Source: Liberibacter crescens BT-1 (GTDB lineage: Bacteria; Pseudomonadota; Alphaproteobacteria; Rhizobiales; Rhizobiaceae). Taken from it: a stretch of 64,000 nucleotides of DNA. Made by a program: the position numbers and the translations under genes. Location: positions 826,001-890,000 of the forward strand of contig NC_019907.1 of NCBI RefSeq assembly GCF_000325745.1. The letters are read 5' to 3'. The notes below the pieces were generated by a model. The model was given only the letters and a program-made list of their open reading frames with translations. It ran no database searches and was not told where the DNA came from. Below are positions 56,382 to 64,000 of this stretch, one piece after another; within the stretch, counting starts at the first letter, position 1, and every line of letters begins with the position of its first letter.

Positions 56382-56474
56382 TTTCAGAATGACCTTGCTC
56401 GAAAAAATGGTATTCTCTTTAAACTGGGGTTATTAAGCCTTTTCTGAGCATTCACTAAAATAATCTGATTCATC

Positions 56475-57097
56475 ATGAAAAAAGTTACTGTTAAAATATT
56501 TTTGCTGGCGAGTTTATTTTTTTTAACCCTGAACTTCTCTTTTCACAAGTCATCTATAAAGAATCAACAGGTTATTATAATTTAACCACAAGACCTTTAA
56601 AAGACCTTGGCAAGACGATTAAAAATCTTGATGAAGAAATATACAAACATAGCACATCAGGATTAAAACACCCTGGAATAGCACAGATTGATTTTGATAC
56701 GCAACTCTTTTACAAGAACAGAAATCATTTTTGTTATCCATCAGAGCCTGTGGTGACTCTGACCGTCAGGATCATATTGCCCTATTGGAAAAACAAAAAA
56801 TACGCACTCCCTGAGATCGCTTTGATCTGGGACAGTTTTAGTTTTGATATCAAGCGTCACGAAGAACACCATGCTGAAATCGCCAGAATTCATGCCCATC
56901 AATTATATAATTCTCTCAAATCGTTGAAAAAAACCAATGATTGCAGATTGTTTCAAAAAAATGCTGATAAAATAACCCGCCATCATATGAATATCCACGA
57001 TAAAGACCAGCACCAGTTTGATATTATCGATGGTAAAAATTTTTCAAGGCGCATCAGGAAAATCCTTGTACATCATATCAAAAAATCAGGATTCTAG
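56475..57097 (+). pseudogene. DUF922-like secreted HExxH-type protein, one frameshift
   Basis: An ATG at 56475 gives a signal peptide start (KKVTVKIFLLASLFF). The mature domain, with QVIYKESTGYYNLTTRPL, VVTLTVRIILPYW and the metalloprotease-like RHEEHHAEIARIHA, is in another frame. The two join at the T8 run 56517-56524 if nine Ts were present (LFFFNPELLFSQVIYKE). The total is about 207 residues. The HEEHH motif and length are typical of DUF922 (predicted Zn-dependent secreted proteins). Broken as read. Confidence 0.7.
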
Positions 57098-57156
57098 GGA
57101 AAGATTTTCGTTCATCGGGATATCCTGACATCAAAACAATCGATTTTGACAATCAT

Positions 57157-57555
57157 TTAACGACACGGTGCTGTTGAAAAATTCTTGTGACCCCGCCCAG
57201 GGTAACAGGACCGTTGATTAATCCGACTATCGATAACCCATTGACCGTCACGCAAAACAAGCTTGAAAATTGACCTTTCCGCCTGAACAGAATCATCTCG
57301 CAAACCAGATTCCTTAATAGTCACTGTCGCGGCGGTTGGACTTTCGCCACCAGAAACCACCTGTTTAATCACCATATTGGACACTTCCATCTGAAAATCT
57401 TTCCCCATTTCCTTCAACGCAACCTGGTACGGCGGTAACGGCGCAGGAAGAGCAAACGCTTCTGGTGATTCAAAATATACCATCAGAAAAAACAGTAGCA
57501 AAAGATATTGCACTTTATCAAATAAATATATATTTAAGGAACGCATAAATTCCAT
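57157..57555 (-). CDS. Conserved secreted protein of unknown function
   Basis: Up to 132 residues (or 129 from the ATG at 57546). An N-terminal signal/anchor helix (VQYLLLLFFLMVYF) is followed by a small domain ending FKLVLRDGQWVIDSRINQ then CYPGRGHKNFSTAPC. The two Cys and the GRGHxxFSxxxC end recur in short exported proteins of Hyphomicrobiales. Function unknown. Confidence 0.65.
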   Translation of the reverse strand: MEFMRSLNIYLFDKVQYLLLLFFLMVYFESPEAFALPAPLPPYQVALKEMGKDFQMEVSNMVIKQVVSGGESPTAATVTIKESGLRDDSVQAERSIFKLVLRDGQWVIDSRINQRSCYPGRGHKNFSTAPCR

Positions 57556-57569
57556 ACTCCAGTAAAAAA

Positions 57570-58616
57570 TTGAAAATCATAAAAATCATAATTGAATATA
57601 CCAAAACAGAGTTATGGCACAAAAAAAATCCCTGGTATAATCCCTCAAAATTGCATCATACTCCAATGGGTTTTATCAATCCGGAACCTTCCAAAAAATG
57701 TTTCAGAACAGTCAGGGATTGGCGTAAAAGCCAAAAAGCCCAAAAATTACCCAAACCACCTGAAAATGGTTATGAAGCATTTATAAATCAATGGTGGGAA
57801 AAGGCAGATTTCAATGGACAGGAAGATGCAATCTGGTGGTTAGGACATGCCTGTATCCTCATACGAACACAAGGAACGCATATCCTGATTGATCCAGCGC
57901 TCAGCCAACGCGCTTCACCGCTATCATTTTTTGGACCAAAACGTAAAACTCCTCCAGCAGCAACCGTGGAAGAATTGCCTAAAATTGATGTGCTCATCTA
58001 TTCTCACAATCACTATGATCATCTTGATTCCACAACTCTCAAAAAACTCCTGAAGCGCTTCCCGTCCATAAAAACATTTGTTCCTCTGGGAGTAGGAAAG
58101 ATTTTACGTCAATACGGTGCTGGTTCTGTGAGTGAATGCGACTGGTGGGATGAGGTGTCAATGATGGGATTGAAACTACATTGTACGCCAGCACGTCATT
58201 GGAGCATGCGCAGCCTATGGGATTTCAACCGTAGCTTATGGTGCAGTTGGGTTATTGATACAGGGACTTTTCGTTTCTTTTTTGCAGGAGATACCGGTTA
58301 TACCCTGCGGCTCGTGGAAATTGGTGAAAGACTTGGGCCTTTCGACGTGGCAGCCTTGCCCATTGGCGCCTATATGCCAGAATGGTTCATGGAAGAAAAT
58401 CATATGAGTCCTGAATCGGCTGTAAGATTATATCAGCAACTTCTCTGCCCATCACGCGTTATCCCCATCCATTGGGGTACCTATGAACTTTCAGATGAAT
58501 CTCTTGATGAGCCTCCGCAGGAATTAGTCCGTGCCCGGGAAAAAGCAGGAATAACAGATGATCATTTTGCACCTCTGAAAATCGGTTCCAGAATCATCAT
58601 TGAGAATGTTTCATGA
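57570..58616 (+). CDS. MBL-fold hydrolase, NAPE-PLD/RomA-like
   Basis: 348 residues. The Zn-binding motif is YSHNHYDHLD; GHACILIRTQGTHILIDPAL, CTPARHWSMRSLWD, FFAGDTGY and VIPIHWGTYEL complete the family pattern. Related proteins are annotated as N-acylphosphatidylethanolamine-hydrolysing phospholipase D or outer-membrane romA; the bacterial substrate is uncertain. It stands alone, with a palindrome CTCTTTTAAAAGAG followed by a short T-run about 25 bp after the stop. Confidence 0.88.
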   Translation: MKIIKIIIEYTKTELWHKKNPWYNPSKLHHTPMGFINPEPSKKCFRTVRDWRKSQKAQKLPKPPENGYEAFINQWWEKADFNGQEDAIWWLGHACILIRTQGTHILIDPALSQRASPLSFFGPKRKTPPAATVEELPKIDVLIYSHNHYDHLDSTTLKKLLKRFPSIKTFVPLGVGKILRQYGAGSVSECDWWDEVSMMGLKLHCTPARHWSMRSLWDFNRSLWCSWVIDTGTFRFFFAGDTGYTLRLVEIGERLGPFDVAALPIGAYMPEWFMEENHMSPESAVRLYQQLLCPSRVIPIHWGTYELSDESLDEPPQELVRAREKAGITDDHFAPLKIGSRIIIENVS

Positions 58617-58739
58617 ACATGCCATAAAGAAACAGGAGCCTCTTTTAAAAGAGCTGGTTTTTCCTGCTCTATAAGGATATGATCATCCCTGTCAGGAGAA
58701 TTCCCTGCGTTGGCACATCAAGCCTTTAAGGTTACAATC

Positions 58740-59870
58740 ATGCAATTATCGTTACAACAGGAAAACGCCCTTAAAGCTGTGAGTCGCTGGTATCATAAAG
58801 CCGATAGCCCCATATTCAGGCTTTTTGGCTATGCAGGAACAGGAAAAACAACCCTTGCGCGATATTTCTCCGAACATATTGATGGTGATGTTATCTTTGC
58901 AGCTTTTACCGGAAAAGCCGCTCAAGCACTTAGAGCCCGTGGTGCCTCTGGTGCGCGTACCCTTCATTCCCTCATCTATCGACCAAGAGGATCAGAAACC
59001 GTCCAGGATGATCATACCGGAAAAACCGTTATTTTACCAACATTTTCCATAAACTATCTGAGCCCCGTAGCAAAAGCATCCCTCGTGATTGTGGATGAAT
59101 GTTCTATGGTCGATGAACAGCTTGCCCAGGATCTTATGACATTTGGTACACCCATTCTTGTTCTTGGTGATCCAGGGCAGCTGCCACCAATCTCGGGAAG
59201 TGGCTTCTTTACCAATCATGAACCCGACTTCATGCTCACAGAAATCCATCGGCAAGCCCGCGAAAATCCTATTATTCGTCTTTCCATGGAAATACGCGAA
59301 GGCAACAGGATTACCTGGGAAGATAAAAGCACTGTTCGAATGATACACCCTACAGATGTCACATCCTCCATGTTGGTGGACGCGGATCAAATTCTTGTAG
59401 GAACAAATCATACAAGACGAAAATACAACAAAAAATTGCGTCAATTAAAAAACTTCTTCTCTGTTCTCCCGGATATCGGTGACAAGCTTGTTTGTTTAAG
59501 GAATAATCCTGAAAAAGGTTTGCTCAATGGCTCAATATGGAAAGTCACAACACTCCTTCCCTGCTCAAGGGAAAATACGGGGATCACCTTACAGGTTAAA
59601 GACGATCATGAGGATCTCAATACTCAGCCGGTAACAATTAATCTTCTTAAAGATTCCTTTGAAAATCCAACGAATACAATTCCTTGGACAAGAAGCAAGC
59701 GTTATGATAGCTTTGATTATGGCTACGCATTAACCGTTCATAAAGCTCAAGGATCCCAATGGAACAAGGTTGTATTGTTTGACGAAAATCATGCGTTTAA
59801 AGAAATGCGAAAACAATGGCTTTATACCGCTGTTACCAGGGCGTGTGAAGAACTGATCCTTGTGTGTTAA
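58740..59870 (+). CDS. ATP-dependent RecD-like DNA helicase
   Basis: 376 residues from the ATG at 58740 (a TTG 30 bp upstream is the alternative). SF1B helicase motifs: Walker A GYAGTGKTTLA, FAAFTGKAAQAL, Walker B VIVDECSMVD, VLGDPGQLPP, EIHRQA, DYGYALTVHKAQGSQW and LYTAVTRA. Lacks the N-terminal extensions of RecD, so it is a stand-alone RecD2/Dda-like enzyme common in alphaproteobacteria. Likely role in DNA repair or replication restart. Confidence 0.9.
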   Translation: MQLSLQQENALKAVSRWYHKADSPIFRLFGYAGTGKTTLARYFSEHIDGDVIFAAFTGKAAQALRARGASGARTLHSLIYRPRGSETVQDDHTGKTVILPTFSINYLSPVAKASLVIVDECSMVDEQLAQDLMTFGTPILVLGDPGQLPPISGSGFFTNHEPDFMLTEIHRQARENPIIRLSMEIREGNRITWEDKSTVRMIHPTDVTSSMLVDADQILVGTNHTRRKYNKKLRQLKNFFSVLPDIGDKLVCLRNNPEKGLLNGSIWKVTTLLPCSRENTGITLQVKDDHEDLNTQPVTINLLKDSFENPTNTIPWTRSKRYDSFDYGYALTVHKAQGSQWNKVVLFDENHAFKEMRKQWLYTAVTRACEELILVC

Positions 59871-59930
59871 TTGCAAGATAGTTCTTGAGAAAGCAAAAAA
59901 ATATTGTTACTTAGTTTAAATAAATTTAAT

Positions 59931-60013
59931 GCCCGATTGGTGGAATTGGAAGACACACTTGGTTTAGGTCCAAGCGCAAAAGCATGGGGGTTCGAGTCCC
60001 TCATCGGGCACCA
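59931..60013 (+). tRNA. tRNA-Leu (anticodon TAG)
   Basis: Acceptor stem GCCCGAT/ATCGGGC with A73 and an encoded CCA (60011-60013). The anticodon stem-loop CTTGG-TTTAGGT-CCAAG gives TAG at 59965-59967. GGTTCGAGTCC is the T-loop. The variable arm is long (GCGCAAAAGCAT), as in class II leucine tRNAs. Confidence 0.97.
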
Positions 60014-60094
60014 GTGTCATGACATGATACTCCCTGTCATCTCTTGTTAAAACAATTGCATGTTGAGAAATATTACTTGTGAAGTCAAAATATT

Positions 60095-62207
60095 ATGCCT
60101 GATTTTTTGCTTGAACTTTTTTCTGAAGAGATCCCTGCCAGGATGCAGTCTAAAGCTGCTGAGACTTTAAAAAAAAATGTTACCAATGGTTTAGTTGACT
60201 CCGGTTTACTCTATGAGGGTGCACGCCCCTATTGGACTCCACGTCGTCTTGTTCTTTATATTCGTGGTTTAACCGCTTCCTCAAAAGAGACCACAATAGA
60301 AAAAAAAGGTCCTCGTATCAACGCGGATCAAAAAACAATTGACGGCTTCTTGCGTTCTGCAGGGCTCAATTCAATCACTGAAGCGACCATTTGCAAAGAT
60401 GTCAAAAAAGGTGATTTCTATGGAGTATCCCTTAAAAAAACCCGGGCGTTTGGCAGAAGATATCCTTGCAGATCTTATTCCTGAAATTATCCGTAACTTC
60501 CCCTGGCAAAAATCAATGCGATGGGGAGATACCTCTTGCGATTCCAATGCCTTATATTGGATACGTCCTTTAAAATCAATTGTTTGTATTTTACATTTTG
60601 AAGATGGCGACGTAAAAATCATTAACAGTCATATTGCAGGAATTCCCTTTGGAGACAGGACGTATGGGCATCGCTTTCATGCACCACAACCCATCAAGGT
60701 CAAATGTTTTTCTGATTATGTTGATGCGCTCAATAAAGCAAAGGTTATTCTTGACCCGGAATATAGAAAAAACATCATTCTCAACGATATAAACCATTGT
60801 GCCTTTGTAGCCGGTCTAGAGCTCATTCCAGACACAGAATTACTCGAAGAAGTGACAGGTCTGGTAGAATGGCCGAAAGTATTCATGAGTTCTTTTCATG
60901 AAAACTATCTCAACCTTCCTGAAGAAATCATTCGCCTCACCATTAAAACACACCAGAAATGTTTTGTAACCCGCTCTTCTACAGGAAAACTGTCTAATCA
61001 TTTTATGATTGTTGCCAATATTGATGCAATCGATAATGGCATAGAGATACTGAAAGGGCATAGCAGGGTTGTCAATGCCCGTCTGGCAGATGCTTTACAT
61101 TTCTGGAGATGTGATCAAAATAATTTACCTGATCTTGTTTCCTTACAAGACTCAGCTAAAAAGTTTAATCTTGACCTTCAAAAACCTCTTGATCAGCGCA
61201 TGGCCAAGCTTGACGCATTAAATGTCAGATTTCACACTAAATTGGGAACACAAGGTGAGCGTGTATTACGGATAGGATTATTAGCACAAAAGCTCCTGAA
61301 ATTTACCCATGCTGATCCACAATTGGTTGATCGAGCTGTTACATTGGCCAAAGCAGATTTATGTACAGAAATTGTTCGGGAGTTTCCTGAACTTCAAGGA
61401 AAAACAGGAAAAGAATATGCCCTTTTACAAGGAGAACATCTCTCTGTTGCAACAGCTCTTGAAGATCACTATAAGCCACGAGGCCCTTCAGATCAGATTC
61501 CGGAAGATAAGGTTGCAATCACTGTGGCTCTTGCTGACAAATTGGATAGCCTGATCAGTTTCTGGTCCATTGATGAAAAACCCAGTGGATCAAAAGATCC
61601 TTATGCATTACGGCGTGCAGCACTAGGATCAATACGCATACTTCTGGAAAGAAAGATCAATCTACCTCTATACCGGTTTTTAAAAGATGATGATCTGATG
61701 GCTTTCTTTCGTGAGCGTTTAAAATTACACCTTCGTGATGCTGGATACCGTCATGATATTATTGATGCAGCATTTATTTCTCAAGAAGATAATTTTTATA
61801 TGCTTGTTGAGCTTGTAAAATGCTTGAGTGATTTTCTTCTTCTTGAAGAAGGCAGGAAATTTTTATCAGCAGCAAAACGGGTGATACAAATCCTTTCTGT
61901 GGAAGAAAAAAAAGAAGAAATCGTTTCCAGTAACATTCAGTCATCCCTCTTCCTGGTCGATGCAGAAAAAGAACTCCACAATCTTAACACTTCAGTGAAT
62001 GCCCTTGTTCAAAAAACGATGAAAAGAAATGATTTTAATGAAGCGCTGTTAACTCTTTCCACATTAAGTGATCCGATTGATCTTTTCTTTGAAAAAGTTA
62101 TGGTCAATGTGAGCGATAGCCATATTCGTAAAAACCGTCTTTCATTACTGCATGCAGTAAGAGATACGATACTTCTGGTTTTCGATATTCATAAAATCAA
62201 TAGTTAA
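60095..62207 (+). CDS. glyS: Glycyl-tRNA synthetase beta subunit, frameshift at an A7 run
   Basis: Beta subunit of the heterotetrameric GlyRS. Codons 1-115 or so ([41 protein letters not shown]) are in the frame of 60095. The rest ([59 protein letters not shown]) is in the next frame. They join at 60434-60440 (A7): removing one A gives [12 protein letters not shown]. The joined protein has about 703 residues, the normal length. As the gene is essential, the break is probably an error or is rescued. glyQ is not in the window. Confidence 0.93.
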
Positions 62208-62286
62208 TTCAAATGACTGTATCAATGCCCAGAGTTTCTTCTTCTGGAAAATGATGATGATCATCCTGTAGAAAAAATTCTATCCC

Positions 62287-62946
62287 TTATTTTTTTGCTG
62301 CAGGTTCAGCTTCTCCTGCTGGTTTCATCGCGGCACCAGCTTCTCCTGCTGGTTTCATCGCGGCACCAGCTTCTTCTGCTGGTTTCATCACGGCACCAGC
62401 TTCTTCTGCTGGTTTCATCACGGCACCAGCTTCTTCTGCTGGTTTCATCACGGCACCAGCTTCTTCTGCTGGTTTCATCACGGCACCAGCTTCTTCTGCT
62501 GGTTTCATGGCATGAGCTGTATCCTTGGCAGAAACATTGTGAGCATCTTTCTTCTTGCTACCATGATCCTTCTTTTTAGAATCAGGAGGATTTATTTCTT
62601 GCTCTTCACCATCTTCCAAAGTTCTGCTTTTTACAAATTTAACAGGAGATCCACCCATAAGGTCATCGACAACAATCACTTTAGGAACACCATCAATCAT
62701 GACATCGACTATATGTTCTGTGCCTTTTTTAAGCACGGGAACATGATATTGGCCTGGTCTGTCCTGGCTTGAAGTATCTTGCAGAAACTTCTCTTCAGTA
62801 TTACACTCTGTACAAACAAACATGACACTTTTACTGAGTTTCTCTATAAAAATATTTTTAAGGCTTACTTGTTTTAATGGATCAGCGAACCCTGCATTGG
62901 TACTCAAAAGTATAAATAACCCATTTAAAACAACTAAATAACGCAT
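62287..62946 (-). CDS. Secreted protein with MKPAEEAGAV decapeptide repeats
   Basis: 219 residues from MRYLVVLN. The signal peptide ends near AGFA-D. A compact domain follows (FIEKLSKSVMFVCTECNTEE, with a CxxC pair, and HIVDVMIDGVPKVIVVDDL), then a Lys/Asp-rich linker and seven decapeptides MKPAEEAGAV or MKPAGEAGAA. The domain looks like a conserved envelope protein I cannot name. The repeat region is low in complexity. Confidence 0.75.
   Translation of the reverse strand: MRYLVVLNGLFILLSTNAGFADPLKQVSLKNIFIEKLSKSVMFVCTECNTEEKFLQDTSSQDRPGQYHVPVLKKGTEHIVDVMIDGVPKVIVVDDLMGGSPVKFVKSRTLEDGEEQEINPPDSKKKDHGSKKKDAHNVSAKDTAHAMKPAEEAGAVMKPAEEAGAVMKPAEEAGAVMKPAEEAGAVMKPAEEAGAAMKPAGEAGAAMKPAGEAEPAAKK
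62311..62510. repeat. 30-bp tandem repeat, seven copies
   Basis: Seven 30-bp units beginning at 62311, 62341, 62371, 62401, 62431, 62461 and 62491, core CTGCTGGTTTCATCACGGCA. Four middle copies are identical, suggesting recent expansion. Encodes the decapeptide repeats of the secreted protein. Confidence 0.95.
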
Positions 62947-63042
62947 CCTTGCACTCCCATTACACATCAAGGTTTACTACAATTAAATTGTCACATCCTC
63001 AAAAATGACTGTAAATTTTTAGATATTGTTCTTGCTGAAACT

Positions 63043-64000
63043 CTACGAAACCGCACGCCAACCAATATCCTTACGCCAAAACCCATGTTTTGTCCAGTTA
63101 ATAAGATCAACCGCTGCATAAGAATTTTTCTGAGCTGCTATAATTGTTTCTCCCAAGGCTGTAACATTGAGAACCCTTCCTCCATCAATCACAAGCTTGT
63201 TATTAACATATGCAGTACCCGCATGAAATACTTTCATATTTGCATGTGATGGAGGTAAAGACTCAATGACAGCACCTTTTTCATAAGAGCCAGGATAACC
63301 TTTATTGGCGAGAACAACAGTAAGAGCTGATTCAGAACTCCAATCCAAACGGATATGACTCATTTTTCCAGTTGCACAATTGTATAAAATTGATAACAAA
63401 TCACTTTCAAGACGCATCATCATCACCTGACATTCAGGATCGCCAAAACGAACATTATATTCAATCAGCTTAGGGCCCTCTGTCGTTAACATCAATCCAG
63501 CGAACAAAACACCTATAAAAGGAGAACATTCAGCGATCATTCCATTAATTGTTGGCTGAATAATTTTTTCCATAATAGAATTAATTGTCTCTTCTGTAAC
63601 TCCAGAAGCAGGTGAGTAGGCACCCATACCCCCTGTATTAGGCCCTGTGTCACCATCATAAGCACGTTTATGGTCCTGAGCTGTTGTAAAAGGGATGACA
63701 TTCTGACCATCACAAAGAGCGAAAAAACTTATTTCAGTGCCCTCAAGATATTCTTCAATGACAACTCTTGACGTTTTTTCTCTAAAATGGTGATCAATGG
63801 CCATCATGGCTTCATCAATATTCATGCATACGGTCACTCCTTTACCCGCTGCAAGACCATCAGCCTTAATAACAACAGGAGCCTTGTTCTTCTTGACATA
63901 TTCCCTTGCTTCTTCAGCATGGGAAAAACACTGATATGATGCTGTCGGAATATTGTATCTTGTACAAAGTTCCTTGGTAAACTCTTTTGAGCCTTCGAGT
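63043..64000 (-). CDS. purD: Phosphoribosylamine-glycine ligase, C-terminal part (partial)
   Basis: ATP-grasp enzyme of purine synthesis (GARS). The frame is open to the right edge, reading LEGSKEFTKELCTRYN, then APVVIKADGLAAGKGVTV, IEEYLEGTEISFFAL, DGDTGPNTGGMGAYSP and EYNVRFGDPECQVMMMRL, all GARS motifs. About 319 residues are visible; roughly 110 N-terminal residues lie beyond the edge. It converges with nothing and its stop is 96 bp from the secreted repeat protein's start. Confidence 0.95.
   Translation of the reverse strand, partial: LEGSKEFTKELCTRYNIPTASYQCFSHAEEAREYVKKNKAPVVIKADGLAAGKGVTVCMNIDEAMMAIDHHFREKTSRVVIEEYLEGTEISFFALCDGQNVIPFTTAQDHKRAYDGDTGPNTGGMGAYSPASGVTEETINSIMEKIIQPTINGMIAECSPFIGVLFAGLMLTTEGPKLIEYNVRFGDPECQVMMMRLESDLLSILYNCATGKMSHIRLDWSSESALTVVLANKGYPGSYEKGAVIESLPPSHANMKVFHAGTAYVNNKLVIDGGRVLNVTALGETIIAAQKNSYAAVDLINWTKHGFWRKDIGWRAVS

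Noticed and set aside
58640-58665. Terminator after the NAPE-PLD-like gene
   Set aside because: CTCTTTTAAAAGAG followed by GGTTTTT could be a terminator, but the palindrome has no loop and the stem is AT-rich, so it is mentioned only within the gene entry.
62295-62579. 94-codon plus-strand Leu/Ser-rich repeat frame
   Set aside because: Antisense to the 30-bp repeat array and open only because the unit is a multiple of three.

Overview
The window looks like a chromosome segment of a low-GC alphaproteobacterium, most probably of the order Hyphomicrobiales (Rhizobiales), with a reduced, AT-rich, Bartonella- or Liberibacter-like character. The evidence is the gene order. An Omp19-like lipoprotein gene, zapE, mdh, sucC, sucD, sucA and sucB lie in the arrangement I recall from Brucella-type genomes. 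sdhCDAB, tsaD-gpsA next to hemC-hemD-mitofilin-hemY, tmk-holB-metG-tatD-MBL hydrolase and folP-folB-folK are also typical alphaproteobacterial clusters. The species cannot be named from sequence alone.

Layout. 1-7.8 kb (minus strand): TCA-cycle cluster sucB (partial), sucA, sucD, sucC, mdh, then zapE. 7.9-12.1 kb: Omp19-like lipoprotein and sdhB, sdhA, sdhD, sdhC. 12.2-14.8 kb: EVE-domain protein, gpsA, tsaD. 14.85-19.6 kb (plus strand): hemC, hemD, a frameshifted mitofilin-like gene, hemY-like and a TerB-like gene. 19.6-22.6 kb: queD, queC, an alpha/beta-hydrolase lipoprotein and a cytochrome b561.

22.6-42.6 kb is a compact podovirus-like prophage, almost all on the minus strand. In transcription order it holds a DnaB-type helicase, a DUF1376 replication protein, a 2-kb repetitive control region, terminase small and large subunits, portal, a repeat protein, scaffold, a DUF5309-type capsid protein, adaptor, tail and fibre genes, and a lysis cassette (putative holin, amidase, lysozyme, overlapping Rz/Rz1 spanins). 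No integrase or repressor gene was recognised. The control region (38.2-40.15 kb) is the most unusual part. It holds four to five degenerate modules, each with facing sigma70-like promoters, a palindromic operator over the minus-strand -10 box, an inverted-repeat operator and a minus-strand terminator.

43-64 kb: a TadG-like von Willebrand factor A protein, a zinc-type ABC transporter preceded by a 29-residue membrane peptide, an MBL hydrolase-tatD-metG-holB-tmk operon, a Rossmann-fold protein, two tail-anchored coiled-coil proteins, folK-folB-folP, a DUF922-like protein, an NAPE-PLD-like MBL protein, a RecD-like helicase, tRNA-Leu(TAG), glyS, a secreted repeat protein and purD (partial).

Five genes (mitofilin-like, phage amidase, MBL hydrolase, DUF922-like, glyS) are interrupted by frameshifts that coincide with homopolymer runs. 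glyS is essential, so these are either base-calling or assembly errors, or real indels rescued by slippage. Two sites match in-frame -1 slippery heptamers.
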